In this document: piece after piece, positions 44,448 through 52,825 of the stretch | How the letters are laid out: every line of letters starts with the position of its first letter | How positions within the stretch are numbered: position 1 is the first letter of the stretch | Assembly: GCF_002102345.1 (NCBI RefSeq) | Contig: NZ_LQPP01000013.1 | Span: forward strand, 1-64,000 | Length of the DNA stretch: 64,000 nt | Direction: 5' to 3' | Source: Mycolicibacterium peregrinum | GTDB lineage: Bacteria > Actinomycetota > Actinomycetes > Mycobacteriales > Mycobacteriaceae | Position numbers and translations under genes: made by a program | The notes under the pieces: model-generated | What the model was told of the DNA's origin: nothing | Database searches by the model: none | What the model saw: only the letters and a program-made list of their open reading frames with translations

Positions 44448-45182
44448 GTGAGCGACGCCACTCCAGTCTCGCAGCACAACGTGCTCGGCACCGTGCTGAC
44501 CATGCCGGTGCAGATTCGCACCGCCGAGCAGCACATGGCGATGTTCTCGGTGGACGCCGACGCCGCACAGCGCATGGTCGACTACAGCGGCCTGCGCGTG
44601 TACCGGCACCGGCCGCACCGTGCGCTCGTCGTGTTGATGCTGATGCACTACATCGACGGTGACCTGGGTCCATATCTGGAGTACGGCACCAACGTCATGG
44701 TGAACCGGCCCGGCTCGCAGGCGTCGGGCCTGCGTGGCCTGGGCTCGGCCGGTGCCCTGGTGCACCACCTCCCGGTCGACGGCGAGTTCACCCTGCAGGC
44801 CGGCCGGCAGATCTGGGGCTATCCGAAGGTCCTGGCGGACTTCACCCTTCGCGACGGTAAGCCGTTCAGCTTCGACGTGACCATCGACGGCCAGTCGGCG
44901 GTGGGCATGGACTTCAAGCCCGGGCTTGCCGTTCCATCCCGGTTCACCGCCAAGCCGCAGGTGCAGTCCACCTTCTCCCACCTCGACGGCGTCCTGCGCG
45001 AAACCGAAGGCCAGATGCGGCTTTCCGGTGTGCGGTACCGCCCGGGCGGGGTCACGGTGCGGCTGGGGGAGCACCCGTACGCCAAAGAACTAGCGGCCCT
45101 GGGCCTGCCCAAGCGGGCGATGTTGTCCAGTTCGGTCCGCAATGTACAGATGACGTTTGCTGACGCCAAGGAGATCTCATGA
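44448..45182 (+). CDS. Acetoacetate decarboxylase-like protein, Rv3519-like
   Basis: 244 residues from GTG 44448. Acetoacetate-decarboxylase fold; the GYPKVLADF segment at about residue 125 aligns with the family's Schiff-base lysine motif (GFPKKL type), so the lysine is retained. It corresponds to Rv3519 of the sterol region. The stop overlaps the cyp142 start (ATGA), so it is expressed with the P450. Decarboxylation or aldol-type chemistry on a keto acid is the family property; the steroid substrate is unknown. Confidence 0.85.
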   Translation: MSDATPVSQHNVLGTVLTMPVQIRTAEQHMAMFSVDADAAQRMVDYSGLRVYRHRPHRALVVLMLMHYIDGDLGPYLEYGTNVMVNRPGSQASGLRGLGSAGALVHHLPVDGEFTLQAGRQIWGYPKVLADFTLRDGKPFSFDVTIDGQSAVGMDFKPGLAVPSRFTAKPQVQSTFSHLDGVLRETEGQMRLSGVRYRPGGVTVRLGEHPYAKELAALGLPKRAMLSSSVRNVQMTFADAKEIS

Positions 45183-46390
45183 CCCAGACCCTTCCCACGA
45201 CCAAGCCTGATGTCGATCTGGCCGACGGGAGGTTCTATTCGGACGGCGGGGCCCGCGAGGCCTACCGGTGGATGCGGGCCAATGAGCCGGTGTTCCGTGA
45301 CCGCAATGGTCAGGCTGCCGCGACTACGTATCAGGCCGTCCTCGACGCCGAGCGCGCCCCGGAACTGTTCTCCAACGCCGGTGGCATCCGCCCCGATCAG
45401 CCCGGCATGCCCTACATGATCGACATGGACGATCCGGCACATGTGTTGCGCCGCAAGCTGGTCAACTCCGGCTTCACCCGCAAGCGCGTCATGGACAAGG
45501 TGCCGTCGATCGTGAACCTGTGCGACACCCTGATCGATGCGGTGTGTGAACGCGGGGAATGCGATTTCGTCCGCGACATCGCCGCGCCGCTGCCGATGGC
45601 GGTGATCGGTGACATGCTCGGTGTGTTGCCCACCGAGCGCGAAATGCTGCTGAAGTGGTCGGATGACCTGGTCTGCGGGCTGTCCTCGCACGTCGACGAG
45701 ACCGTGATCCAGAACCTGATGGAGACGTTCGCTGCCTATACCGCGTTCACCAAGGAGGAGATCACCAAGCGGCGGGCCAATCCGTCCGATGACCTCTTCT
45801 CGATCCTGGTCAACGCCGAGGTCGAGGGCCAGCGCATGAGCGATGACGAGATCGTCTTCGAGACGCTGCTGATCCTGATCGGCGGCGACGAGACCACGCG
45901 GCACACCCTGTCCGGCGGCGTCGAACAGCTGCTGCGCAACCACGATCAGTGGGAGGCGCTCGTCGCGAATCCCGATGCCTTGCCCGGCGCGATCGAGGAG
46001 ATGCTGCGCTGGACCTCGCCGGTGAAGAACATGTGCCGCACGCTCACCGCCGACACCACGTTCCACGGCACCGAGCTCAAAGAGGGCGAGAAGGTCATGC
46101 TGATGTTCGAGTCGGCGAACTTCGACGAAGCCGTCTTCGAGAACCCCGACGAGTTCCGGATCGACCGGAACCCGAACAGTCACTTGGCATTCGGCTTCGG
46201 AACGCACTTCTGTCTGGGTAACCAGCTGGCCCGCCTCGAACTCAAGTTGATGGTCGAGCGGTTGCTCGCTCGGCTGCCGGATCTGCGCCTGGCCGACGGT
46301 GCCGAGGTGCCGTTGCGCCCGGCCAACTTCGTCAGCGGTCCCGAGGCCATGCCGGTCGTGTTCACCCCGACGGCGCGGGTGGGGGCCTAG
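45179..46390 (+). CDS. cyp142: Cytochrome P450 CYP142 (sterol C26/27 monooxygenase)
   Basis: 403 residues. I-helix oxygen-activation motif ILIGGDETTRHT near residue 240, ExxR in EEMLRW near 280, and the haem-binding FGFGTHFCLG with Cys near 343. It matches CYP142 (Rv3518c), which oxidises the terminal methyl of cholesterol/cholestenone to the acid so that FadD19 can form the CoA ester. Coupled by 4-bp overlap to the decarboxylase-like gene. Cytosolic; needs ferredoxin and reductase partners, for which fdxD at 61151 is one candidate. Confidence 0.95.
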   Translation: MTQTLPTTKPDVDLADGRFYSDGGAREAYRWMRANEPVFRDRNGQAAATTYQAVLDAERAPELFSNAGGIRPDQPGMPYMIDMDDPAHVLRRKLVNSGFTRKRVMDKVPSIVNLCDTLIDAVCERGECDFVRDIAAPLPMAVIGDMLGVLPTEREMLLKWSDDLVCGLSSHVDETVIQNLMETFAAYTAFTKEEITKRRANPSDDLFSILVNAEVEGQRMSDDEIVFETLLILIGGDETTRHTLSGGVEQLLRNHDQWEALVANPDALPGAIEEMLRWTSPVKNMCRTLTADTTFHGTELKEGEKVMLMFESANFDEAVFENPDEFRIDRNPNSHLAFGFGTHFCLGNQLARLELKLMVERLLARLPDLRLADGAEVPLRPANFVSGPEAMPVVFTPTARVGA

Positions 46391-46535
46391 CCGCAAACTG
46401 CGGTCTGGCTGTGTACTCCTATGCGTTGGTTAAGCATCAGCTGTGTAAGGCGCTCACAGGTTTCGCATAGGCAGTCTAATTAGATAGTCTCGCGATATCG
46501 GGGGATATGACGCGACGACTAGAGGAGTGCACGAG

Positions 46536-46823
46536 ATGGCACGACATTTACCTGGGCGAAGTGTGTTGAGCGGAATGGTGCTGGGTGGGACGCTCCTGGC
46601 CGGAGCCATTGGGGTGGCCGGGCAGGCCAATGCGGCACCGGCACAAGGCATCACGCCGGCGCCGGCGAGCGTGATGTCGGTGGCCCCGGCACCGCAGTTC
46701 CCGCCACCACCTCCGCCGCCGCCCCCACCGTTCTGGGGGCCGCCGCCACCGCCGCGGTGGGGCCCGCCTCCACCGCCCCCGCCCGGCCATTGGGGACCAC
46801 CTCCGCCCGGACACTGGCGCTAG
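46536..46823 (+). CDS. Small secreted proline-rich protein
   Basis: 95 residues from ATG 46536 (AGAGGAG eight bases before; GTG 46527 lies within that site). Signal peptide with hydrophobic residues about 10-30 and cleavage after QANA. The mature part is a proline-rich tail with long proline runs broken by FWGPP, RWGPP and GHWGPP repeats, ending HWR. No enzymatic domain. A cell-wall or surface location is likely. Convergent with the sensor kinase gene. Such low-complexity secreted proteins are frequent in mycobacteria, and function cannot be read from sequence. Confidence 0.75.
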   Translation: MARHLPGRSVLSGMVLGGTLLAGAIGVAGQANAAPAQGITPAPASVMSVAPAPQFPPPPPPPPPPFWGPPPPPRWGPPPPPPPGHWGPPPPGHWR

Positions 46824-46884
46824 ACGTCCCGAAATCGAGGACCTGCTCGAAATATTGAGCAGGGCCTCGGTTTTGCGGCAACGT

Positions 46885-48165
46885 CTACTTCATCTGGACG
46901 TGGGGTGGCCGCTTCGCCGCGACTGCCCCGGTGGCGTCGGCGTTGCCTTTCGCTGGTACCGAGACGGACACGGTGGTTCCGGGTGTGCCCGTGACCACGA
47001 AGGTGCCGCCCGCGGCCAGAACCTTGGCGCAAATCGAGGCGAACCCGATGTGGCCATCCTCGACGCTCTGAGCAAGACGCTCGGGTGGAATGCCGACGCC
47101 GTCATCTGCGATGCACAGTGCGGCCTGAATACCGTTGTAGCCCAGGGTGAACCGCAGATTCTGGGCCTGTGCGTGCTTGATGACGTTCGTGGAGAATTCC
47201 CGAGCCGCGCTGTAGATCAGATGATCGGCGTCGGTGCGCAGGTCGTCGGGCCAACTGTCGGCGTCCAACTGGACTGTGAGGTTGGTCCGCGTCGCGATGC
47301 CGTCGGCCAGCGAGGTCATCGCCGCCTTGAGGCCGGCCCGGGCCAGAACCTCGGGATGCAGTTCACGGACCACGTCGCGTAGCAGGCGGGAGGACTCCGC
47401 CAACGCGAAGTCGACGCGGTCCATCCCGTCGACCGATCCGTCCCTGACCTCTTCCATGTCGCGTCGCGCCACCAGCACGTACTGGAGCGCACCATCGTGC
47501 AGGCGTTCGGAGAGCGATTGGCGTTCACGCTTCTCCAGGTTGATCACTTCTTCGAGCAGGCGGGTCCGCTCGAGGGCCAGCGCGGTGATGGTCCTGGTCC
47601 TGGATTGCTGAATCCACGACAACGCGACCGAGCCGGCGGCCAGGCCGAACAGCACCGCGGTCCGCGCCAGAATCGATCCCCAGGGCTCATTGCCGTTGGC
47701 GGCCTTGTCAACCCAGCTCACCACGAAGAACGTGAGCACCGTAGGGACCGCGATCGTGGCGCTGACGACGGGATCGAGTTGCGCTGCCGCGATCAGCGGG
47801 ATCAGGAACAGACCGTGCTGTACCACGTCGGAGGTCCAGGTCTCTGCCGAACTGATCCCGGTTTCCGTCGAAATGATCGCGACCGCAAGGAGATCCACGC
47901 ACAGCATGAGCAGCGCGACCGATCGCCGGGTTCCGCCGCCCAACCGGTCGGCGGAGCGCAGCGTCCACCAGCTCCACACCGAGACCGCCGCGACGTAGCC
48001 GACGAAGATCGCGCGGTGCAGCCACAGGTTCGAGTGCGGGGGCTGCGACACCAGGGCGACGCCGATGAACATCGCCATGAGCATCCGCAGGGCGAGTTGC
48101 AGTAACAGGCCACGGCGTACCGAGTTATCGGTGGTTGGCGCAGACGCCTCATCGCGTTCAGGCAT
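46885..48165 (-). CDS. Orphan membrane sensor histidine kinase
   Basis: 426 residues from ATG 48165 (an in-frame TTG 48186 is less likely). The N-terminal half has about six hydrophobic segments (residues 25-190). Then comes a dimerisation/phosphoacceptor helix of the NarL-type kinases (LEKRERQSLSERLHDGALQYVLVARRDMEE, His is the acceptor) and a GHKL ATPase domain with AREFSTNVIKHAQA and ADDGVGIPPE. No response regulator is adjacent, so it is an orphan in this window. The nearest genes are the proline-rich secreted protein and echA19; no functional link is proven. Confidence 0.9.
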   Translation of the reverse strand: MPERDEASAPTTDNSVRRGLLLQLALRMLMAMFIGVALVSQPPHSNLWLHRAIFVGYVAAVSVWSWWTLRSADRLGGGTRRSVALLMLCVDLLAVAIISTETGISSAETWTSDVVQHGLFLIPLIAAAQLDPVVSATIAVPTVLTFFVVSWVDKAANGNEPWGSILARTAVLFGLAAGSVALSWIQQSRTRTITALALERTRLLEEVINLEKRERQSLSERLHDGALQYVLVARRDMEEVRDGSVDGMDRVDFALAESSRLLRDVVRELHPEVLARAGLKAAMTSLADGIATRTNLTVQLDADSWPDDLRTDADHLIYSAAREFSTNVIKHAQAQNLRFTLGYNGIQAALCIADDGVGIPPERLAQSVEDGHIGFASICAKVLAAGGTFVVTGTPGTTVSVSVPAKGNADATGAVAAKRPPHVQMK

Positions 48166-48279
48166 GCCCGGCTCCCGTCCCGGCAAAAGTTGGCACGAGT
48201 ATAGGGCTGCTCAGTGCCGCAATGAGGACAGTTGGCGGGCGAAATCAGCGATGAGGGCGGTCTGTGCCGGCAGTGCGGA

Positions 48280-49080
48280 TCAGCGCATCTGGAACTTGGG
48301 CGCGCGCTTCTCCTTGAAGGCCAGCGGGCCCTCCTTGGCGTCCTGGGACAGGAACACCGGGATGCCGTTGGCGGTGTCGGGCTTGAACGCCTCGTTTTCG
48401 TGCATGCCTTCGGTCTCGCGGATGGTCTTGAGGATGGCCTGCACGGCCAGCGGGCCGTTGTTGTTGATCACCTCGGCGATCTCGAGGGCCTTCTCCAGCG
48501 CGGTGCCGTCCGGAACGACATGACCGATCAGGCCGTACTCGAGCGCCTGGGCGGCGGTGATGTGCCGTCCGGTCAGCAGCATGTCGCAGGCGATGGTGTA
48601 GGGAATCTGGCGCACCAGGCGTACCGCCGACCCGCCCATCGGGTACAGGCTCCACTTGGCTTCGGAGATACCGAACTTGGCGCTCTCACCGGCGACGCGG
48701 ATGTCGGTGCCCTGCAGGATCTCGGTGCCGCCGGCGATGGCCGGGCCCTCGACCGCGGCGATCAGCGGCTTGGTCAGCCGGCGGCCCTTGAGCAGGCCGT
48801 CTATGCGCGACGGGTCATAGCTGCCGTCTTTGAAGGAGTCGCCCGGCGGCTTCTTGGTCGCGCCCTTGAGGTCCATGCCGGCGCAGAAGTACCCGCCGGC
48901 ACCGGTCAGGATGCAGGTGCGGATCTCCGGATCGTTGTCGACGCGGTCCCAGGCCTCGACCATGATCGAGAGCATCTCGGTGGAAAGCGCGTTGCGCGCC
49001 TCCGGCCGGTTCAGCGTCAGGATCAGAGTGTGTCCGCGCTGCTCAATAAGGGCGTCAGGCCCTTTTTCGGTATCGCTCAC
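48280..49080 (-). CDS. echA19: Enoyl-CoA hydratase EchA19
   Basis: 266 residues from GTG 49080. Crotonase fold: substrate/oxyanion motif [11 protein letters not shown] near residue 63 and the second oxyanion/catalytic region [19 protein letters not shown] with the following [14 protein letters not shown]. It corresponds to Rv3516, which hydrates enoyl-CoA steroid side-chain intermediates. Divergent from fadD19, with one KstR box in the 69-bp gap controlling both. Acts in the cytosol in side-chain beta-oxidation. Confidence 0.93.
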   Translation of the reverse strand: MSDTEKGPDALIEQRGHTLILTLNRPEARNALSTEMLSIMVEAWDRVDNDPEIRTCILTGAGGYFCAGMDLKGATKKPPGDSFKDGSYDPSRIDGLLKGRRLTKPLIAAVEGPAIAGGTEILQGTDIRVAGESAKFGISEAKWSLYPMGGSAVRLVRQIPYTIACDMLLTGRHITAAQALEYGLIGHVVPDGTALEKALEIAEVINNNGPLAVQAILKTIRETEGMHENEAFKPDTANGIPVFLSQDAKEGPLAFKEKRAPKFQMR

Positions 49081-49124
49081 GGGTGTCGGCTCCTATGCAT
49101 TCTCAACCCAGACTTGTCTCGAAA

Positions 49125-49138
49125 TGTAACACGTTCTA
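49125..49138. promoter_or_regulatory. KstR operator box between echA19 and fadD19
   Basis: TGTAACACGTTCTA matches TnnAACnnGTTnnA exactly. Downstream TAGTTT (49137-49142) fits a -10 with TTGTCT (49114-49119) as a weak -35; the start site would fall at the fadD19 GTG (49150). Confidence 0.9.
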
Positions 49139-49149
49139 GTTTAGGTTCT

Positions 49150-50799
49150 GTGGCTCTGAATATTGCTGATCTTGCCGAGCACGCCATCGATGCTGTGCCG
49201 GACCGTGTCGCGCTGATTTGTGGCGATGAGCAGTTGACCTATGGCCAATTGGAGGAGAAGGCCAACCGCCTGGCCCACTACCTGATCGACCAGGGCGTCA
49301 AGAAGGACGACAAGGTCGGCCTGTACTGCCGCAACCGCATCGAGATCGTGATCGGGATGCTGGGCATCGTGAAGGCCGGCGCCATCCTGGTCAACGTCAA
49401 CTTCCGCTACGTCGAGGGCGAGCTGAAGTACCTGTTCGACAACTCCGACATGGTCGCGCTGATCCACGAGCGCCGGTACGCCGACCGGGTGGCCAACGTG
49501 CTGCCCGAGACGCCGAACGTGAAGACCATCCTCGCGGTCGAGGACGGTTCGGACGACGACTTCCAGCGCTATGGCGGCGTGGCCTTCGAAGATGCGCTGG
49601 CACAGGGCTCACCGGAGCGCGACTTCGGCCCGCGCAGCGCCGACGACATCTACCTCCTCTACACCGGCGGCACCACCGGGTTCCCCAAGGGTGTCATGTG
49701 GCGCCACGAGGACATCTACCGAGTGCTGTTCGGCGGCACCGACTTCGCCACCGGCGAGCCCGTTGCCGACGAGTACGACCTGTCCAAGCAGGCTGTGGCC
49801 AACCCGCCGATGATCCGGCTGCCCATCCCGCCGATGATTCACGGCGCCACGCAGTCGGCCACCTGGATGTCGCTGTTCTCCGGCCAGACCGTGGTGCTGG
49901 CACCGGAGTTCAACGCCGACGAGGTGTGGCAGACGATCCATGACCACAAGGTCAATCTGCTGTTCTTCACGGGCGACGCGATGGCCCGCCCGCTGCTGGA
50001 CTCGCTGCTGGCCGCGCAGGCCGCGGGCAAGGAGTACGACCTGTCGAGCCTGTTCCTGCTCGCCAGCACCGCCGCGCTGTTCTCGACCAGCCTCAAGGAG
50101 AAGTTCCTCGAGCTGCTGCCCAACCGGATCATCACCGACTCGATCGGCTCGTCGGAGACCGGCTTCGGTGGCACCAGCATCGTGGCCAAGGGCCAGTCGC
50201 ACACCGGTGGCCCGCGCGTGACCATCGACAAGAACACCAAGGTGCTCGACGAGGACGGCAACGAGGTCAAGCCGGGATCCGGCGTGCGCGGCATCATCGC
50301 CAAGTGCGGCCACATCCCGGTCGGGTACTTCAAGGACGAGAAGAAGACCGCCGAGACTTTCCGCACCTATAACGGTGTCCGGTACGCCATCCCGGGTGAC
50401 TACGCCGAGGTGGAGGCCGACGGCAGCGTGACCATGCTGGGCCGCGGCTCGGTGTCGATCAACTCCGGTGGCGAGAAGATCTACCCCGAAGAGGTCGAGG
50501 CCGCGCTCAAGGGTCATCCGGACGTGTTCGACGCGCTGGTGGTCGGCGTGCCCGACGAGCGCTTCGGTCAGCACGTCGCCGCCGTCGTGCAGCCGCGCGA
50601 GGGTGCCCGCCCGACCCTGGCCGAGCTCGATGCGTTCGTGCGCAGCGAGATCGCGGGTTACAAGGTGCCGCGCAGCCTTTGGCTGGTCGACGAGGTCAAG
50701 CGCTCGCCCGCGGGCAAGCCGGACTACCGGTGGGCCAAGGACACCACCGAAGAACGTGCGGCCGATGACGTGCACGCCAATCACGTGGGAGCGAAATAG
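49150..50799 (+). CDS. fadD19: Steroid-CoA ligase FadD19
   Basis: 549 residues from GTG 49150; a much longer frame to 48232 overlaps echA19 on the other strand and is rejected. Acyl-CoA synthetase motifs: YTGGTTGFPKGVMWRHED near residue 172, SSETGFGG near 340, PGDYAEVE near 418, and the catalytic lysine in RSPAGKPDYR near 525. Very close to Rv3515c over its length. FadD19 activates the C26 acid of cholesterol and C24-branched sterols as CoA ester, the entry to side-chain beta-oxidation. The KstR box ends 11 bp before the start codon, and no ribosome site is visible, so the mRNA may be leaderless. Confidence 0.96.
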   Translation: MALNIADLAEHAIDAVPDRVALICGDEQLTYGQLEEKANRLAHYLIDQGVKKDDKVGLYCRNRIEIVIGMLGIVKAGAILVNVNFRYVEGELKYLFDNSDMVALIHERRYADRVANVLPETPNVKTILAVEDGSDDDFQRYGGVAFEDALAQGSPERDFGPRSADDIYLLYTGGTTGFPKGVMWRHEDIYRVLFGGTDFATGEPVADEYDLSKQAVANPPMIRLPIPPMIHGATQSATWMSLFSGQTVVLAPEFNADEVWQTIHDHKVNLLFFTGDAMARPLLDSLLAAQAAGKEYDLSSLFLLASTAALFSTSLKEKFLELLPNRIITDSIGSSETGFGGTSIVAKGQSHTGGPRVTIDKNTKVLDEDGNEVKPGSGVRGIIAKCGHIPVGYFKDEKKTAETFRTYNGVRYAIPGDYAEVEADGSVTMLGRGSVSINSGGEKIYPEEVEAALKGHPDVFDALVVGVPDERFGQHVAAVVQPREGARPTLAELDAFVRSEIAGYKVPRSLWLVDEVKRSPAGKPDYRWAKDTTEERAADDVHANHVGAK

Positions 50800-51921
50800 A
50801 TGAAAACCGAACTCTGCGAACGGTTCGGGATCGAATACCCGATCTTCGTATTCACCCCCTCGGAGAAGGTGGCCGCTGCGGTCAGCAAGGCCGGTGGTCT
50901 GGGTGTGCTGGGCTGCGTGCGGTTCAACGACGCCGACGACCTCGAAGAGGTCCTGCAGTGGATGGACGCCAACACCGGCGGTAAGCCCTACGGCGTCGAC
51001 GTGGTGATGCCGGCCAAGATCCCCACCGAGGGCACGGCCGTCGACATCAACAAGCTGATCCCGCAGAGCCACCGCGACTTCGTCGCGAAAACCCTTGCCG
51101 ATCTCGGGGTTCCGCCGCTGCCCGAGGACGAGGAGCGCAACGAGGGCGTGCTGGGCTGGCTGCATTCGGTGGCGCGCAGCCACGTCGAGGTGGCCTTGAA
51201 GCACCCGATCAAGCTGATCGCCAACGCCCTTGGTTCGCCGCCCAACGACGTGATCGAGCAGGCGCATGCCGCTGGGGTTCCGGTGGCCGCGCTGGCCGGC
51301 AGCGCCAAGCACGCATTGCGTCACGTCGACAACGGCGTCGACATCGTCGTCGCACAGGGGCACGAGGCCGGTGGGCACACCGGTGAGATCGGCTCGATGG
51401 TGCTGTGGCCGGAAATCGTGGACGCCCTTGACGGCAAGGCCCCGGTGCTGGCCGCCGGCGGTATCGGCACCGGCAAGCAGGTGGCCGCGGCGCTCGCCCT
51501 CGGAGCGTCGGGGGTGTGGATGGGCTCGGCGTTCCTGACCTCGGCCGAGTACGACCTCGGGCATCGCCTGCCCGGCGGCACCTCGACGATCCAGGAGGCG
51601 CTGCTCAAGGCCACCACCGCCGACACCGTCCGCCGCAAGATCTACACCGGCAAGCCGGCCCGGCTGCTCAAGACCAAGTGGACCGATGCCTGGGACGCCC
51701 CGGACGCACCGGAACCGCTGCCGATGCCGCTGCAGAATATTCTGGTCAGCGAGGCCCACCAGCGGATGAACGAGTCGGACAACCCCGACACCGTCTCGAT
51801 GCCGGTCGGTCAGATCGTGGGCCGGATGAACGAGATCCGCCCGGTCGCCGACATCATCGGTGAGTTGGTGAGCGGTTTCGAGGCGGCCACCAAGCGCCTG
51901 GACGGCATCGCCGAGAGCTGA
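50800..51921 (+). CDS. Nitronate monooxygenase / NPD-family FMN flavoprotein
   Basis: 373 residues. TIM-barrel flavoprotein of the 2-nitropropane dioxygenase family: N-terminal YPIFVFTPSEKVAAAVSKAGGLGVLG, phosphate-binding VLAAGGIGTGKQVAAALALGASGVWMGSAF near residue 210, and GHEAGGHTG near 188 at the position of the catalytic His. ATG follows the fadD19 stop with no gap, so it is co-transcribed and falls under the same KstR box. Several relatives in mycobacteria are annotated in steroid catabolism; oxidation of a nitronate or reduction of a C=C bond are both possible. Confidence 0.88.
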   Translation: MKTELCERFGIEYPIFVFTPSEKVAAAVSKAGGLGVLGCVRFNDADDLEEVLQWMDANTGGKPYGVDVVMPAKIPTEGTAVDINKLIPQSHRDFVAKTLADLGVPPLPEDEERNEGVLGWLHSVARSHVEVALKHPIKLIANALGSPPNDVIEQAHAAGVPVAALAGSAKHALRHVDNGVDIVVAQGHEAGGHTGEIGSMVLWPEIVDALDGKAPVLAAGGIGTGKQVAAALALGASGVWMGSAFLTSAEYDLGHRLPGGTSTIQEALLKATTADTVRRKIYTGKPARLLKTKWTDAWDAPDAPEPLPMPLQNILVSEAHQRMNESDNPDTVSMPVGQIVGRMNEIRPVADIIGELVSGFEAATKRLDGIAES

Positions 51922-51954
51922 GCCGACGCCGGTTCGACCTCGACGAGTGTCGGT

Positions 51955-52803
51955 ATGGTTGAGCCGGTGGATGTTCAGGATGCGCTGGCCGCCAATAGGG
52001 CGAACTGGGACGACCGGGCCGACGTGCACGCCCGGTCCCAGATGTACGACGTCGCAGGGTTTCTCGCCGATCCGACCGAGATCTCCTGGGTGGTGCGCAA
52101 CGACCTGGAGGTGCTCGCGCCCCACCTGGGAGAGACCGGGGTCAAGGACCGTTCACTGCTGCATCTGCAGTGCCACATCGGTACGGACACCATCTCCTGG
52201 GCGCGGTTGGGGGCCCGCGACGTGCACGGTGTCGACCTGTCGCCCAACTCGCTACGGCACGCGGCCCGGATCGCCGAGGCCGACGGCCGTGACATCACCT
52301 GGGTCGAGGGCGATGTGCGGTTCGCGTCCTCGTTGATCCGGCGACGCTTCGACACCGTGGTGACCAGTACCGGAACCATCGTGTGGCTGCCCGAACTCGC
52401 CAACTGGGCCCGGTCGATCCATGATCTGCTCGAGCCCGGTGGGGTGTTCATGATCCGCGACGATCATCCGATCCTGAGCGCCATGGACTATGAGCCGTGG
52501 GACATCGTCGACGACTACCTCAGCGGCGGGGGAGTCCGCACCTACGACGACGCGGGGACGTACACCGAGAACTCGGCCGGCCAGATCACCAATGTGCGTA
52601 ACCACGAGTGGCGCCACGACCTGTCCGAAGTGGTCACCTCGCTCCTGCGGGCCGGGCTCGTCATCGAGGCGTTGGCCGAACTGCCCTACATGGACTGGCG
52701 GGCATTCCCGGCGCTGGTGCCGTGCGACCAGGGCTGGACGCTGCCGCCCGGGACGCCGCGGATCCCGCTGAACTTCGCGGTTGTCGCACGGCGCCCGCGC
52801 TGA
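51955..52803 (+). CDS. Class I SAM-dependent methyltransferase
   Basis: 282 residues. SAM-binding motif I is atypical: LLHLQCHIGTDTISWARLGA near residue 68, followed by VHGVDLSPNSLRHAARIA and a core ending FDTVVTSTGTIVWLPELANWARSI. The C-terminal half ends PLNFAVVARR. It resembles actinobacterial small-molecule methyltransferases of unknown substrate. It starts 33 bp after the nitronate monooxygenase-like gene in the same direction and may belong to the fadD19 operon. Confidence 0.82.
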   Translation: MVEPVDVQDALAANRANWDDRADVHARSQMYDVAGFLADPTEISWVVRNDLEVLAPHLGETGVKDRSLLHLQCHIGTDTISWARLGARDVHGVDLSPNSLRHAARIAEADGRDITWVEGDVRFASSLIRRRFDTVVTSTGTIVWLPELANWARSIHDLLEPGGVFMIRDDHPILSAMDYEPWDIVDDYLSGGGVRTYDDAGTYTENSAGQITNVRNHEWRHDLSEVVTSLLRAGLVIEALAELPYMDWRAFPALVPCDQGWTLPPGTPRIPLNFAVVARRPR

Positions 52804-52825
52804 CGGATACTGCACATTCGGCGGT

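Noticed and set aside
48232..49149. 855-residue version of FadD19
   Set aside because: The extra 306 residues lie opposite echA19 and through the KstR box; the family starts at GTG 49150.
49609..52125. 838-residue minus-strand frame opposite fadD19, the flavoprotein and the methyltransferase
   Set aside because: Shadow of three well-supported plus-strand genes.
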